Shown here: one piece after another, positions 17,959 through 27,456 of the stretch | Position numbering within the stretch: position 1 is the first letter of the stretch | How the letters are laid out: every line of letters starts with the position of its first letter | DNA from: Alphaproteobacteria bacterium | GTDB lineage: Bacteria > Pseudomonadota > Alphaproteobacteria > Micavibrionales > Micavibrionaceae | Assembly (NCBI GenBank): GCA_016125135.1 | Contig: WGMJ01000011.1 | Location: 62,001 to 126,000 of the forward strand | Reading direction: 5' to 3' | Length of the DNA: 64,000 nt | The notes under the pieces: generated by a model | What the model was told of the DNA's origin: nothing | Seen by the model: the letters and a program-made list of their open reading frames with translations, nothing else | The model's database searches: none | Translations under genes and position numbers: made by a program

Positions 17959-18912
17959 TTAAGCCTTTAGCTTCTCTGCGCGCGCTTTGCGTAAACGCTC
18001 AAAATCATCCCCCGCATGGTAGGACGAGCGCGTAAGCGGTGACGCTGATACCATCAGAAAGCCTTTTGACCGCGCCATTTTTTCAAGCTGCTCAAACTCT
18101 TCCGGTATCCAGAATTTTTCAACGGCAGCGTGCTTTGGTGTTGGCTGCAAATACTGGCCAATCGTAATAAAATCTACATCGGCTTCGCGCAAATCATCCA
18201 TCAACTGGCCAATTTCTTCTTTTGTTTCGCCCAACCCCACCATAATGCCTGACTTCGTGAAGATTGACGGATCAACCTCCTTCACACGCTCAAGCAGGCG
18301 GAGCGAGGTAAAGTAACGTGCGCCAGGCCGGATTGTCGGGTATAGGCGTGGCACTGTTTCGAGGTTGTGGTTGAATACATCGGGCCGTGCCTTTGCTACT
18401 TCATCAACCGCGCCCTGCTTTTTCTTAAAATCAGGCGTTAAAATTTCAATTGTTGTTTCAGGCGATTTAAAGCGGATTGCCGCAATTGTTTTCACGAAAT
18501 GCTCGGCGCCGCCATCTTCCAGATCATCACGGTCAACAGATGTGATAACAACATGTTTCAGACCTAGCTTCTCAACAGCCACGCCAACACGTAACGGCTC
18601 CATTTTATCAAGTTCATTTGGCTTGCCTGTCGCGATATTGCAGAACGAACAAGCCCGCGTGCAAATCTCACCCATAATCATCATCGTGGCGTGCTTTTTC
18701 TCCCAGCACTCGCCAATATTCGGGCAACCTGCTTCCTCGCAAACTGTGTTCAGCTTCAACCCATGCACCAGATTTTTTGTTTCGCCATACACTTTACCCG
18801 TCGGCGCTTTTACGCGGATCCATTCCGGCTTGCGGCCCATCGGGCGGTCGGGGTTCTTTTGCTTTTCGGGGTGGCGCTTGGCACGGTCCAGCAATTCGGC
18901 GTTAAAGGTCAT
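17959..18912 (-). CDS. lipA: Lipoyl synthase
   Basis: A radical-SAM enzyme that inserts two sulfur atoms into the octanoyl chain on E2 and H subunits. The 317 residues contain both iron-sulfur cluster motifs: the auxiliary cluster Cys in [12 protein letters not shown] and the radical-SAM CTRACSFC. Others are [32 protein letters not shown] and the terminal RSSYHAGD with its cluster-ligating Ser. AGGAG lies upstream of the ATG. It serves the pyruvate dehydrogenase genes a few kilobases away, whose subunits carry two lipoyl domains. Confidence 0.97.
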   Translation of the reverse strand: MTFNAELLDRAKRHPEKQKNPDRPMGRKPEWIRVKAPTGKVYGETKNLVHGLKLNTVCEEAGCPNIGECWEKKHATMMIMGEICTRACSFCNIATGKPNELDKMEPLRVGVAVEKLGLKHVVITSVDRDDLEDGGAEHFVKTIAAIRFKSPETTIEILTPDFKKKQGAVDEVAKARPDVFNHNLETVPRLYPTIRPGARYFTSLRLLERVKEVDPSIFTKSGIMVGLGETKEEIGQLMDDLREADVDFITIGQYLQPTPKHAAVEKFWIPEEFEQLEKMARSKGFLMVSASPLTRSSYHAGDDFERLRKARAEKLKA

Positions 18913-18978
18913 GGCTTATTTATACTCCTAAATGTGCCAAAAACTCAAAGAATATTTATTGACATATAATGATCATTG

Positions 18979-19006
18979 TTGCTTTTTTCGCGCCTGCTTG
19001 CATAAT
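18979..19006 (+). promoter_or_regulatory. Probable promoter of the 19.0-kb acetyltransferase gene
   Basis: TTGCTT and CATAAT are separated by 16 bases, ending 31 bases before the ATG at 19038. A 10-base palindrome AATGATCATT lies just upstream (18968-18977) in this lipA-divergent gap. Confidence 0.48.
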
Positions 19007-19037
19007 CCGCACAAGGTCAAAAAACAGGGAGATTCAC

Positions 19038-19535
19038 ATGTCGATATTACTGGCACAGGTTTTTAATCAGGATATTTCATTCCGCAAGGCAACGCCCGAG
19101 GACAGTGAATGGGCCTATGGCTTTTTCAAGCAATCAATCGGCCATATCATTGAAGCCCAATTAGGCAAGTGGGATGATGTTGCCCAACGTCGATTCTTCT
19201 TTGAGTATGATCAATTCCCGACTGAAAATTCCGTTATTATCATGCGGCATGGCGAGCCTGTTGGCTTCACTGAAATCCGTGAGTCAGATGACAAAGTATG
19301 GATCCCCCATATCTACTTGCGAGACGATGTTCAGCGTTTGGGCCTCGGTAGCTTTATTTGTGAAAAGGCTTTAGCTGTTGCACAGTTTATTGATAAGCCG
19401 CTGAAGGCAGAAACACTTAAACTAAACACCGCACCACAAGCAATGTTTACCAAGCTTGGCTTTATTCAAACAGGTGAGAATAAATACGAGTTTACCTTCA
19501 CGCACCGCGATACAATATCCAATCAGCCTGCTTAA
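19038..19535 (+). CDS. GNAT family N-acetyltransferase
   Basis: A 165-residue acetyltransferase of unknown substrate. The fold is suggested by FRKATPEDSEWAYGFF at the start, WIPHIYLRDDVQRLGLGSFICEKAL (motif A with the R-x2-G-x-G-like pyrophosphate loop) and a late AMFTKLGFIQTGE (motif B). The ATG at 19038 is chosen because AGGGAG lies six bases before it; the longer frame from 18969 has no such site. It is divergent from lipA and convergent with the next gene. Confidence 0.8.
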   Translation: MSILLAQVFNQDISFRKATPEDSEWAYGFFKQSIGHIIEAQLGKWDDVAQRRFFFEYDQFPTENSVIIMRHGEPVGFTEIRESDDKVWIPHIYLRDDVQRLGLGSFICEKALAVAQFIDKPLKAETLKLNTAPQAMFTKLGFIQTGENKYEFTFTHRDTISNQPA

Positions 19536-19552
19536 GCATTTAGCATATCTCG

Positions 19553-19984
19553 CTACTTAAAATCCAGAAACTGCCCTGAACCTGAACGCTTGACCGTAAC
19601 AGGCAGTTGATTGAGCACCCATAGGCCCCAGTTAAGGCCATCAACATTATCGGGCACGCCATCAAATAATATTGGCCCCTCGCCTAAACGAGTGCTGAAG
19701 AAAGCATGTGCATATTTCGGCGACGGGTTTGCACCGTAACTCCCTGTTTCGACATGCCCTAGAAACCGCGCTGATTGCTCGTAATTAAAACAATCCAGCG
19801 TATCCTCCCAGAGTAATGTTTCATGGGCCGGGTCATTGAAAACCCGCACCAGATCACCTTTTTCCAACCTATGTTTCTGACCTGCAGAATCTTCAATCGC
19901 CCAATCATTGATATCCCATGACCTTGAAAAGCCCAGCTCCTGCCTAATTGGTAAATATGTGAGTTTTCCTTGAATTTCAGCCAT
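19553..19984 (-). CDS. Hypothetical protein
   Basis: A 143-residue soluble protein that I do not recognise. It is rich in aromatics and has no signal peptide or membrane segment. Readable local features are WDINDWAIEDSAGQ, a beta-rich middle (GDLVRVFNDPAHETLLWEDT) and GLNWGLWVLNQLP. A good AGAGGAG sits ahead of the ATG, and codon use looks like that of its neighbours, so it is very probably real. No context suggests a role. Confidence 0.72.
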   Translation of the reverse strand: MAEIQGKLTYLPIRQELGFSRSWDINDWAIEDSAGQKHRLEKGDLVRVFNDPAHETLLWEDTLDCFNYEQSARFLGHVETGSYGANPSPKYAHAFFSTRLGEGPILFDGVPDNVDGLNWGLWVLNQLPVTVKRSGSGQFLDFK

Positions 19985-20047
19985 AGATTTTCTCCTCTGA
20001 AATCAGCATTTCATAAATGAGAATGATTATCAATAGCGTTTTATGGG

Positions 20048-20623
20048 CTAGCCTAACTTATACGCATACATTCTGCGCTTATACACGAGGCCTATTTCTT
20101 CTTCATAATAAGGCTGGAGCCAGAAACTTTCAGGAAAATGGAAATAATTCGAAAGCCAGAATATGCGGCGCTGCGTTGCTGCCTTTAACTTGTCCGCGAC
20201 TTGCACCATACAATCTTGCGAGACAAACGTAATAAACGCACTGGCATCAGTCAGATCAACATCAAGAAAATTAGCACGACGAAAGCTCAAATTTTTTGGT
20301 CCCACCACCTTCTGCATGAACACCGCGTAATAGTAAGGAAAAAAAGAAAGCTCGTAACCAATCACAGTCGCCTGCGGAAGATGCCGTGCTACGTAAGCTG
20401 CCAAGCTCCCCTTGCCGCTCCCCAGATCATAAATAACAAACGGCTGCTTTAGCTCACCTGCGTCTATTTTTCTTTTCAGCTCACGCACCATTGCTTCAGC
20501 CATAATACGCGAGCTTGCAATGGTTGGAATTTTCCCAAGCTTCAGCCGGTAAAGTTCAAGCGAGGTAACAACAATAATCGTAATAACGAGAAAAGCGGCA
20601 AAAAATATATAGATTAATGACAT
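20048..20623 (-). CDS. Membrane-anchored class I SAM-dependent methyltransferase
   Basis: A 191-residue protein with one N-terminal membrane helix (residues 3-22, IYIFFAAFLVITIIVVTSLE) followed by a short methyltransferase domain. Motif I is VIYDLGSGKGSLA and motif II ends in IGYELS. The layout of one anchor, a pre-domain stretch and a small Rossmann domain recalls the FAM173/ATPSCKMT-type lysine methyltransferases of mitochondria and bacteria, but that is a guess. It starts six bases after the lpd stop, so it is likely co-transcribed with the dehydrogenase genes. Confidence 0.72.
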   Translation of the reverse strand: MSLIYIFFAAFLVITIIVVTSLELYRLKLGKIPTIASSRIMAEAMVRELKRKIDAGELKQPFVIYDLGSGKGSLAAYVARHLPQATVIGYELSFFPYYYAVFMQKVVGPKNLSFRRANFLDVDLTDASAFITFVSQDCMVQVADKLKAATQRRIFWLSNYFHFPESFWLQPYYEEEIGLVYKRRMYAYKLG

Positions 20624-20629
20624 CCGGAA

Positions 20630-22000
20630 TTAGAAATGGATGGCGCGTTTATAAGCATCCAGTACACTTTCATGCATCATTTCTGAAAGTGTCGGGTGCG
20701 GGAACACAGTATGCATCAGCTCGGCTTCGGTGCTTTCCAGTGTTTTGGCAATGCCAAAACCTTGAATAAGCTCGGTTACTTCAGCGCCAATCATGTGCGC
20801 GCCTAATAGCTCGCCTGTTTTTGCATCGAATATCGTTTTCACTAAACCTTCAGGCTCGCCAAGTGCAATCGCCTTGCCGTTACCCATGAACGGGAAGCGG
20901 CCCACTTTCAGCTCATAGCCTTTTTCTTTGGCAGCTTTTTCGGTAAGGCCAACAGAAGCTACTTGCGGGTGGCAGTATGTGCACCCCGGAATATTCTCGC
21001 GCTTCATGGCGTGTACATCGGGTTGGTTTGCAATTTTCTCGACGCAAATAATACCTTCATGCGAAGCTTTGTGTGCAAGCCACGGTGCCCCTGCTACATC
21101 ACCAATGGCATAAACGCCAGCTTCATCGGTTTTGCAATAGCTATCAACCACGATCTGCCCGCGGTCGAGCTTCACTTTTGTATTCTCAAGGCCGATATTC
21201 TCGGTATTGCCAACAATCCCGACAGCCATAATCACACGGTCAACTGTAATTTTCTGGTCGTTAACATGAACGGTCACATTGTCCTTGCCCTTCTCAAGCT
21301 TGGTCACTTTCGCGTCCGTAATAATTTTCATGCCCTGTTTTTCAAATTGCTTACGGGCAAGTGTTGAAATTTCTTCGTCTTCAACCGGCATCACGCGGCT
21401 TTGCACTTCAAGTACCGTTACATCAACACCGAGGGTATTATAGAAGCTCGCAAACTCGATACCAATCGCACCAGAGCCAACAACAACAAGTGATTTCGGC
21501 ATTTTCTCGGGTACCATTGCTTCTTTGTATGTCCATATCAGCTTACCATCAGGCTCGAGCCCCGGAATAACGCGCGCACGCGCACCTGTTGCAATAATAA
21601 TATGTTTGGCTGTCAACGTGTCCTTGCCGTTTACAGAGACCTGCCCCTTGCCGAGCAGTTTCCCTGTACCGTCAAACACAGTCACCTTATTCTTTTTAAG
21701 GAGATGTTTAATACCACCTGAAAGCTGTGAGGCAACACCGCGTGAACGTTTCACAATTGCAGCCAAATCAAACTCGACACCTGATACTTTAATGCCGTAA
21801 TCAGCGGCGTGCTTAATATTGTTATAAATTTCGGCTGAGCGCAGAAGCGCCTTTGTGGGGATACACCCCCAATTCAGGCATATACCGCCTAAATGTTCGC
21901 GCTCGACAAGCGCCACGTTCATTTTTAATTGCGCCGCACGGATCGCTGCTACATATCCGCCCGGGCCACCACCTATTACAATTAAATCAAAATTACTCAT
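20630..22000 (-). CDS. lpd: Dihydrolipoyl dehydrogenase (E3)
   Basis: The flavoenzyme that reoxidises dihydrolipoamide in 2-oxoacid dehydrogenase complexes. At 456 residues it has the FAD Rossmann start (DLIVIGGGPGGYVAAIRAAQ), the redox disulfide GGICLNWGCIPTKALL, the NAD site VVGSGAIGIEFASFY, the second FAD motif YAIGDVAG and the C-terminal His-Glu pair in HPHPTLSE. The first Cys context, ICLNWGC, is the form seen in PDH-linked enzymes of alphaproteobacteria. It lies downstream of pdhA-pdhB-pdhC with one small gene between. Confidence 0.96.
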   Translation of the reverse strand: MSNFDLIVIGGGPGGYVAAIRAAQLKMNVALVEREHLGGICLNWGCIPTKALLRSAEIYNNIKHAADYGIKVSGVEFDLAAIVKRSRGVASQLSGGIKHLLKKNKVTVFDGTGKLLGKGQVSVNGKDTLTAKHIIIATGARARVIPGLEPDGKLIWTYKEAMVPEKMPKSLVVVGSGAIGIEFASFYNTLGVDVTVLEVQSRVMPVEDEEISTLARKQFEKQGMKIITDAKVTKLEKGKDNVTVHVNDQKITVDRVIMAVGIVGNTENIGLENTKVKLDRGQIVVDSYCKTDEAGVYAIGDVAGAPWLAHKASHEGIICVEKIANQPDVHAMKRENIPGCTYCHPQVASVGLTEKAAKEKGYELKVGRFPFMGNGKAIALGEPEGLVKTIFDAKTGELLGAHMIGAEVTELIQGFGIAKTLESTEAELMHTVFPHPTLSEMMHESVLDAYKRAIHF

Positions 22001-22006
22001 ACAGTT

Positions 22007-22252
22007 TTAAGTCACCACGTATAATTTAGGCCCCATCATCGATTTTACAAGCTGAACGCCACCCTCATCATCCAGTATGCTTGCTGGCGTGCCCCACCCT
22101 AACCGTGGATGCGATTCAGCCAGAAAATTTTCATGCTCGGCTGTTACGCCGCCAAAAACATGCGTAAGCCATTCTTTAATATGCTGCAAACCTTCTTCTT
22201 GTGTTTGAATAGGTCTTCTTTCTTGTGAAACCAGTTTTAACCTTGTACTCAT
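22007..22252 (-). CDS. Small protein resembling the MbcA/ParS/Xre toxin-binding domain
   Basis: An 81-residue protein. Its second half (SHPRLGWGTPASILDDEGGVQLVKSMMG) follows the pattern of the antitoxin Xre/MbcA/ParS toxin-binding domain: N/H-P-x-L-G-x-x-T-P-x-x-x-L, then x-E-G-x-x-x-V. Members normally neutralise a RES-domain NAD-degrading toxin, but no such gene is adjacent. AGGGAG precedes the ATG. It sits between pdhC and lpd, so it is either an orphan regulator-like protein co-expressed with PDH or an inserted remnant. Confidence 0.6.
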   Translation of the reverse strand: MSTRLKLVSQERRPIQTQEEGLQHIKEWLTHVFGGVTAEHENFLAESHPRLGWGTPASILDDEGGVQLVKSMMGPKLYVVT

Positions 22253-22285
22253 TTTTTACTTCTCCCTGTTTTTTAATTTTTTATA

Positions 22286-23548
22286 TTAAACCAACATCGC
22301 AACCGGATTTTCAATATATTGTTTGAAAATCTGCAGATATTCAGCACCTACAGCACCATCAACCGCACGATGGTCCACTGAAAGCGTGCAGCCCATTACG
22401 GTGCCAATCTCGATTTTCCCGTTTTTTACAACAGGTTGCTCAACACCCGCACCAACTGCCAGAATACAAGCCTGCGGCGGGTTAATAATGGCCGCAAAGT
22501 CCTTCACGCCGTACATTCCCAAATTGGAAATACTGAATGTTCCGCCCTGGAATTCTTCGGGCTTCAGCTTGCCGTCACGGGCACGCGTTGCAAGGTCTTT
22601 CATCTCGGCAGAAATTTGTTGCAGGCCTTTTGTTTCAGCAGCCTTGATGATCGGCGTAATCAAACCGTTCGGCGTAGCCACAGCCACTGAAATATCAGCA
22701 TGTGCAAAATTCAAAATCGCGTCATCCGTCCACGCCACATTCGCTTTCGGATAGGCTTTGAGCGCCTGTGCGGCAGCTTTAATGACAAAATCATTCACCG
22801 ATAATTTATAAGCGCCCTTGGCCGCATCATTCAGTTCGGCACGTGCAGCCAGCAAATTATCAAGGCGGCATTCAATTGTAAGGTAAAAATGTGGAATTGT
22901 TTGTTTTGATTCAAGCAAACGCTTCGCAATAATTTTACGCATATTATTGTTTGGCGTTTCAGTAAATTCCATACCATAGGCCGTTGCCAGTGCTTTGGCA
23001 TTCGGCCCGCTGGATACCATCATCGGCGCAGCAGATGGTGAAGCGCCGCCGCCTGCTGTTGCAGGGGCCTTGCCCAAATCATCCTTCACAATACGGCCCT
23101 GTGGGCCAGAGCCCTTAACGTTCGCAAGGTTAATACCTTTTTCTTTGGCAATGCGACGCGCTAAAGGTGTCGCGAATATACGGTCACCTGTTTTCACGGC
23201 TGGCGCTGAGAGTGCAGCAGGCGCAGCTTCTGCCTTCGGCGCTTCAGCTTTAGGTGTTTCTGTTTTTGGTGCAGCAGCAGGCGCTTTAATATTATCGTTG
23301 CTTTCACCGTCTTCTAGCAACACGGCAATGGGTGTGTTTACAGCAACGCCTGCAGTTCCTGCAGCAATTAAAATTTTTCCTATTTTACCTTCATCAACCG
23401 CTTCTACTTCCATGGTTGCTTTGTCGGTTTCAATTTCGGCAATCACGTCACCGGCTTTTACGGCATCTCCTTCTTTTTTCAACCATTTGGCAAGCGTGCC
23501 TTCTGTCATGGTTGGTGAAAGTGCAGGCATAAGAATATTAATTGGCAT
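22286..23548 (-). CDS. pdhC: Pyruvate dehydrogenase E2, dihydrolipoyllysine acetyltransferase
   Basis: The core acyltransferase of the PDH complex, 420 residues. One lipoyl domain spans residues 1-78, with the lipoylated Lys43 in [11 protein letters not shown]. An Ala/Pro/Lys-rich linker follows, then the E3-binding domain near 120-160 ([21 protein letters not shown], with GRI and DD). The catalytic domain ends in the active-site [14 protein letters not shown]. It starts just upstream of pdhB's stop region, in the order A-B-C. Confidence 0.96.
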   Translation of the reverse strand: MPINILMPALSPTMTEGTLAKWLKKEGDAVKAGDVIAEIETDKATMEVEAVDEGKIGKILIAAGTAGVAVNTPIAVLLEDGESNDNIKAPAAAPKTETPKAEAPKAEAAPAALSAPAVKTGDRIFATPLARRIAKEKGINLANVKGSGPQGRIVKDDLGKAPATAGGGASPSAAPMMVSSGPNAKALATAYGMEFTETPNNNMRKIIAKRLLESKQTIPHFYLTIECRLDNLLAARAELNDAAKGAYKLSVNDFVIKAAAQALKAYPKANVAWTDDAILNFAHADISVAVATPNGLITPIIKAAETKGLQQISAEMKDLATRARDGKLKPEEFQGGTFSISNLGMYGVKDFAAIINPPQACILAVGAGVEQPVVKNGKIEIGTVMGCTLSVDHRAVDGAVGAEYLQIFKQYIENPVAMLV

Positions 23549-23553
23549 GGCGC

Positions 23554-24975
23554 TTACCTGTTACAAGCTTTCTTCGCAGCTTCCACAATATCATCAATCT
23601 GTGGCAAGGCGAGGCGTTCAAGGTTGGCGGCATAAGGTAGAGGCACATCTTTCGCGCATACACGTAAAACAGGCGCATCCAGATAATCAAATGCATATTC
23701 GTTTATCAGTGCGGCAATTTCTGCACCAATGCCGGCGAAAGGCCAGTTTTCTTCAACGCTCACAACGCGGTTTGTTTTCTTTACGCTTTCAACAATCGTC
23801 CAGCGGTCAATCGGGCGGATCGTGCGCAGGTTAATCACTTCCGCGCTAATGCCCTGCTCTTCAAGCTTTTTAGCAGCTTCAAGCGATTTACCAACCATGA
23901 TGGAGTAAGCAACGATTGTTACATCTGCACCTTCGCGTTCAATTTTCGCGCGGCCAAACGGAATAACGAAATCATCTGACGTTGGCACTTCAAAACTTTG
24001 CCCGTACATAATCTCGTTTTCTAAAATCACAACAGGGTTCGGGTCACGGATCGCGGCTTTCATCAAACCTTTTGCATCAGCGGCTGACCACGGTGCAACA
24101 ACTTTCAAGCCCGGCACGTGCGCATACCAGCTTGCATAGTCTTGACTGTGTTGCGCGCCCACACGTGCAGCGGCACCATTCGGACCACGGAACACTATCG
24201 GGCAGCCAAGCTGACCACCTGCCATATAAAGCGTTTTCGCAGCAGAGTTAATAATATGGTCAATCGCCTGCATCGCGAAGTTCATCGTCATAAATTCAAC
24301 AATCGGGCGTAGGCCTTGGAACGCAGCACCCACAGCAATACCGGCAAAACCATGTTCGGTAATCGGCGTATCAACAACGCGCTTCTCGCCAAATTCATCC
24401 AGCAAGCCTTGGGAAATTTTATAAGCGCCTTGATATTGCGCAACTTCCTCACCCATCAGGAACACGCTTTCATCGCGGCGCATTTCTTCTGCCATCGCGT
24501 CACGCAAGGCTTCACGTACTGTGCTTGTTTTTGTATCGCGCATAAAGGCCGCTTCATCAAATGGTGGCGGCTCTATGAGTACACCTTGCGAATAGAGAAT
24601 ATCGCGGTCGGCAATTTCCTTGGCTTGTGGCTGGCTGGCATTAGCACTTGTATAAACAAGCGCTTCGCTCTTCGGCGTGTTCGGCACGCACGGAATATCT
24701 ACAGTTTTTGGCGCGTTATTACTGTTAGCCACTTCACCCTCGCCTAGCAACTCGGCAATCGGTGTATTCACGGCAACATTGGCTGTGCCGGCAGGTACCA
24801 GAATTTTTACCAGCTTGCCTTCATCAACCGCTTCAACTTCCATCGTTGCCTTATCGGTTTCAATTTCGGCAATCACGTCACCCGGCTTTACCATGTCGCC
24901 TTCATTTTTCAGCCATTTAGCAAGCGTGCCTTCTGTCATGGTTGGCGAAAGTGCTGGCATTAAAATATTTGGCAT
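23554..24975 (-). CDS. pdhB: Pyruvate dehydrogenase E1 beta subunit with N-terminal lipoyl domain
   Basis: A 473-residue E1-beta. Residues 1-78 form an extra lipoyl domain with Lys42 in [11 protein letters not shown], nearly the same as in PdhC. This fusion is a recognised alphaproteobacterial trait. The transketolase-like part starts near residue 150 with [14 protein letters not shown], has [17 protein letters not shown], the [17 protein letters not shown] segment and a C-terminal [14 protein letters not shown]. The ATG at 24975 follows the pdhA stop by a single base and matches the lipoyl-domain start; the longer frame does not. Confidence 0.96.
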   Translation of the reverse strand: MPNILMPALSPTMTEGTLAKWLKNEGDMVKPGDVIAEIETDKATMEVEAVDEGKLVKILVPAGTANVAVNTPIAELLGEGEVANSNNAPKTVDIPCVPNTPKSEALVYTSANASQPQAKEIADRDILYSQGVLIEPPPFDEAAFMRDTKTSTVREALRDAMAEEMRRDESVFLMGEEVAQYQGAYKISQGLLDEFGEKRVVDTPITEHGFAGIAVGAAFQGLRPIVEFMTMNFAMQAIDHIINSAAKTLYMAGGQLGCPIVFRGPNGAAARVGAQHSQDYASWYAHVPGLKVVAPWSAADAKGLMKAAIRDPNPVVILENEIMYGQSFEVPTSDDFVIPFGRAKIEREGADVTIVAYSIMVGKSLEAAKKLEEQGISAEVINLRTIRPIDRWTIVESVKKTNRVVSVEENWPFAGIGAEIAALINEYAFDYLDAPVLRVCAKDVPLPYAANLERLALPQIDDIVEAAKKACNR

Positions 24976-24976
24976 C

Positions 24977-25993
24977 TTATCTCGCCTCCGCAATTAAAAC
25001 ATCCGTCCAGAGTTCCGACGCATCCGGCTCGGGGGACTCTTGCGCAAACTGTGCGCTCTCATTCACAATTTCCTTGATCTCTTTTTCAAGCGGCTTCAAA
25101 TCATCTTCCGTGATCTTTGTTTCCTTGAAGATATAGGCTTTCAAACGCTCGATCGGGTCGCGCTCCTGGCGGTATTTCTCCACCTCTTCCTTGCTGCGGT
25201 ATTTACCAGGGTCAGACATCGAATGCCCACGATAGCGATATGTAAGAACCTCAAGAATAAAAGGCCCGTTACCATCACGCACATAGTCAATTGCTTGGCG
25301 CGCTGCTTCGCGCACGGCAAGTACATCCATGCCGTCAACCTGCTCGCCCTTTACATCAAAACCTTCACCACGGCGGTAAAACTCGCCTGCTGCGTGGCGC
25401 GCGACAGATGTTCCCATGCCGTAGCCATTATTTTCAATCACGTACAGCACTGGCAACTTCCAAAGCGCCGCCATGTTGATACATTCGTAAAATTGCCCTT
25501 GGTTGGCAGAGCCATCACCCATATAGGTGACAGACACACCGCCATCGCCTTTATATTTGTGCGCAAACGCAAGGCCCGTACCCAGTGACGCACTTGCGCC
25601 TACAATACCGTGCCCGCCAAAGAAGTTCGCTTCCTTGCTGAACATATGCATCGAGCCGCCCTTACCGCGCGAGTAACCGCCAATGCGGCCCGTTAGTTCA
25701 GCCATCACGCCTTTTGCATCCATACCACAGGCAAGCATATGCCCGTGGTCGCGGTAGGCTGTAATCACATCATCCTGCGGCAGTTGCACAGATTGAATAC
25801 CGGTTACCACAGCTTCCTGCCCGATATAAAGGTGGCAGAACCCGCCAATCAAACCCATGCCGTAAAGCTGCCCCGCCTTCTCTTCGAAACGGCGGATTAG
25901 GAGCATGTCGTAATAGAATTTTTTAAGTTCTTCGTCAGTAGGCTTAGGCGCCGTATTAGACTTTGAAGAAGCAGATTTTTTAGATGTGGCCAT
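24977..25993 (-). CDS. pdhA: Pyruvate dehydrogenase E1 alpha subunit
   Basis: The thiamine-diphosphate subunit that decarboxylates pyruvate, 338 residues. Features are a Ser/Lys-rich N-terminal tail, [28 protein letters not shown], the [11 protein letters not shown] loop, the thiamine-binding motif [20 protein letters not shown] and the phosphorylation-loop-like [13 protein letters not shown]. It heads the pdhA-pdhB-pdhC series and is preceded by the ftsB-like gene, as in other alphaproteobacteria. Confidence 0.97.
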   Translation of the reverse strand: MATSKKSASSKSNTAPKPTDEELKKFYYDMLLIRRFEEKAGQLYGMGLIGGFCHLYIGQEAVVTGIQSVQLPQDDVITAYRDHGHMLACGMDAKGVMAELTGRIGGYSRGKGGSMHMFSKEANFFGGHGIVGASASLGTGLAFAHKYKGDGGVSVTYMGDGSANQGQFYECINMAALWKLPVLYVIENNGYGMGTSVARHAAGEFYRRGEGFDVKGEQVDGMDVLAVREAARQAIDYVRDGNGPFILEVLTYRYRGHSMSDPGKYRSKEEVEKYRQERDPIERLKAYIFKETKITEDDLKPLEKEIKEIVNESAQFAQESPEPDASELWTDVLIAEAR

Positions 25994-26089
25994 TAGGGTT
26001 TTTCCTGAATTTCCATTTTGGTAATTTTCTACTGGAAACAGGGCTTTTGCGCCATATAAAAATTAACGAATTTTGGCAGCGCAGTATAA

Positions 26090-26404
26090 TTACTGAGTTT
26101 CGATAACATCCATCTCGTTGGAATAGCGATAGCCTAATACTTCGCGGGCGCGTTCTTCCAGCAGGTCTTTGCTTATCGAGTTATCCCGCAGCATCGCCAC
26201 GCGCTGGGCCAAATGCTTCTCTTCTTCCTTCAATACTGCCAGCTTCTGCTGTGATTCCGTATAATTCTCACGCAGGGAAACAAGGCGGAAATAGCTCCGC
26301 TCGCCCTGTAACAAATGGTACGAGAAGTACAAACACAGGGACACACCAATCAACGGCAGTAAATTTCGGCGGAGGAGAGACTGATGCTCTCGCAAGGAAG
26401 ACAT
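26090..26404 (-). CDS. FtsB/DivIC-family septum formation protein
   Basis: A 104-residue bitopic protein. A membrane helix lies near residues 14-30 (LLPLIGVSLCLYFSYHLL), then a coiled coil of heptads (LRENYTESQQKLAVLKEEEKHLAQRVAML), then the family-typical ISKDLLEERAREVLGY. FtsB-type proteins bridge FtsL and FtsQ in the divisome. Its position just upstream of pdhA matches other alphaproteobacteria. Its upstream flank is a paired-hairpin repeat region. Confidence 0.85.
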   Translation of the reverse strand: MSSLREHQSLLRRNLLPLIGVSLCLYFSYHLLQGERSYFRLVSLRENYTESQQKLAVLKEEEKHLAQRVAMLRDNSISKDLLEERAREVLGYRYSNEMDVIETQ

Positions 26405-26492
26405 AAGTTAATATTATTGGAATCTAAAAATTTAAGCAAGTAGTGGTTTTGACCAACGTCCCCCCCCTTCGACATTCCCCGCGCCCTCCTCA

Positions 26493-26645
26493 TGTCATCC
26501 CCGCCCCGGGCTTGGTCGAAGGCCAACCCGAGGATAAACTCCGGCGGGGATCTGGCCATTATTTATGCGCGATCTTCGATCGTACCTTATTGTTCTGGAT
26601 CCCCGTTCACGGTTCGGACTTCGTCCTCACCTGCAGGGGATGACA
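26493..26645. repeat. Paired-hairpin inverted repeat, copy 2
   Basis: A 153-base element with the same plan as the one at 5822. TGTC is followed by ATCCCCGCC paired with GGCGGGGAT (9 bp, long loop holding a nested CGGG..TTGG/CCAA..CCCG hairpin), then CTGG. After about 40 AT-rich bases come TCTGG, ATCCCC paired with GGGGAT, and GACA. Its right half lies inside the reading frame of the membrane protein at 26587 and encodes its last residues. Confidence 0.83.
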
Positions 26646-27084
26646 TCTTAGGTTGAAACCAATTCTTCGGATTCAAAAACGCAGGCTGTTTAATAAAAAC
26701 AAGCCAATATAATGCCCCACTAATAGAACCAAAGATTGAAGCCACAACAATAAAAACAAATCCACCAGCATCAAGCTCACTATAGATACTTCCAGAAAAT
26801 ATGAGAGTTGCAAAAATAGTGATAAATCCTGCAACGCTATAATAATAAATGTTTTTAACTCTCTTAAAATAGGCAAAAGAATAAAAAAGAACACCCAAGG
26901 GAAATGTTAATATAAAACTGAGAACGATAGCCGCAGCAGGAATCAAAATAATACTTTGATCAGCCCAATCTATAGGCTTATGAGCAAAACAAAAAAGAAC
27001 TAGGAGAAATTGAATATATCCAGCAAAAAAAATAAACAAATAACCGCCAACAAAACGCGCGGCAGTTTTTAGAAAATTCTTCAT
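26587..27084 (-). CDS. Four-helix membrane protein of unknown function
   Basis: A 165-residue protein with four hydrophobic segments, at about residues 10-35, 44-68, 80-100 and 106-132. I do not recognise the family. The last 19 residues or so (from KMSSPAGEDE to GDPEQ) are hydrophilic and are encoded by the right half of the paired-hairpin repeat, so the native C-terminus was probably near NPKNWFQP. The base composition of the body is AT-richer than its neighbours. The start overlaps the upstream gene's stop by ATGA. Confidence 0.68.
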   Translation of the reverse strand: MKNFLKTAARFVGGYLFIFFAGYIQFLLVLFCFAHKPIDWADQSIILIPAAAIVLSFILTFPLGVLFYSFAYFKRVKNIYYYSVAGFITIFATLIFSGSIYSELDAGGFVFIVVASIFGSISGALYWLVFIKQPAFLNPKNWFQPKMSSPAGEDEVRTVNGDPEQ

Positions 27085-27344
27085 GCGCGCTTGCGGCCCT
27101 TCAGCACTTTCACAACACCCATCAGGCTAATAATAGCCCAGCAGAGTTCCTGCACAATTGCGCCTATGTCACCGCCATCGAAACTATAAAGCACGGCAAC
27201 CAGCACCAGCACGGCCCCTACGCCGTTCAGCACATAATAGGTTGCGTGTTCACCGCTCAGCTTGCCGCGCTCCAGCAGAAAATAGCTAAGGATACACAGC
27301 ACGCCGCCCACTGTTCCCGTCATTGTGACAAACATATCAAACAT
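27081..27344 (-). CDS. CBU_0592-like small membrane protein
   Basis: An 87-residue protein with three predicted membrane helices: near residues 8-25, 36-55 (YYVLNGVGAVLVLVAVLYSF) and 62-80. It has the LNGVGA and ELCWAIISLMGVVK features I associate with the CBU_0592 family, whose function is unknown. It is translationally coupled to the four-helix membrane protein downstream by a four-base overlap. Confidence 0.7.
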   Translation of the reverse strand: MFDMFVTMTGTVGGVLCILSYFLLERGKLSGEHATYYVLNGVGAVLVLVAVLYSFDGGDIGAIVQELCWAIISLMGVVKVLKGRKRA

Positions 27345-27397
27345 AATTTATTCCCGTTTTAACTTTTCTTCGGCGTATATAAAGAAAGCAGAGCATT

Positions 27398-27430
27398 AAA
27401 AAAGCCGCCTACCTAATGTTAAGCGGCTTT
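27398..27430 (-). terminator. Intrinsic terminator after the 27457 gene
   Basis: Stem AAAGCCGC / GCGGCTTT with a 14-base loop. On the minus strand it is followed by a six-base T-run, 26 bases after the stop of the 27457-27798 gene. Confidence 0.78.
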
Positions 27431-27456
27431 ATAAATAAAGAAAACTGAAAAAGAAT

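Noticed and set aside
22995-23834. A 279-codon plus-strand frame across the pdhC/pdhB junction
   Set aside because: Antisense to the lipoyl domains and Ala/Pro linker of two certain genes; low-complexity product.
26443-26643. A 66-codon plus-strand frame in the repeat region at 26.5 kb
   Set aside because: It reads through the paired-hairpin repeat and has no ribosome-binding site.
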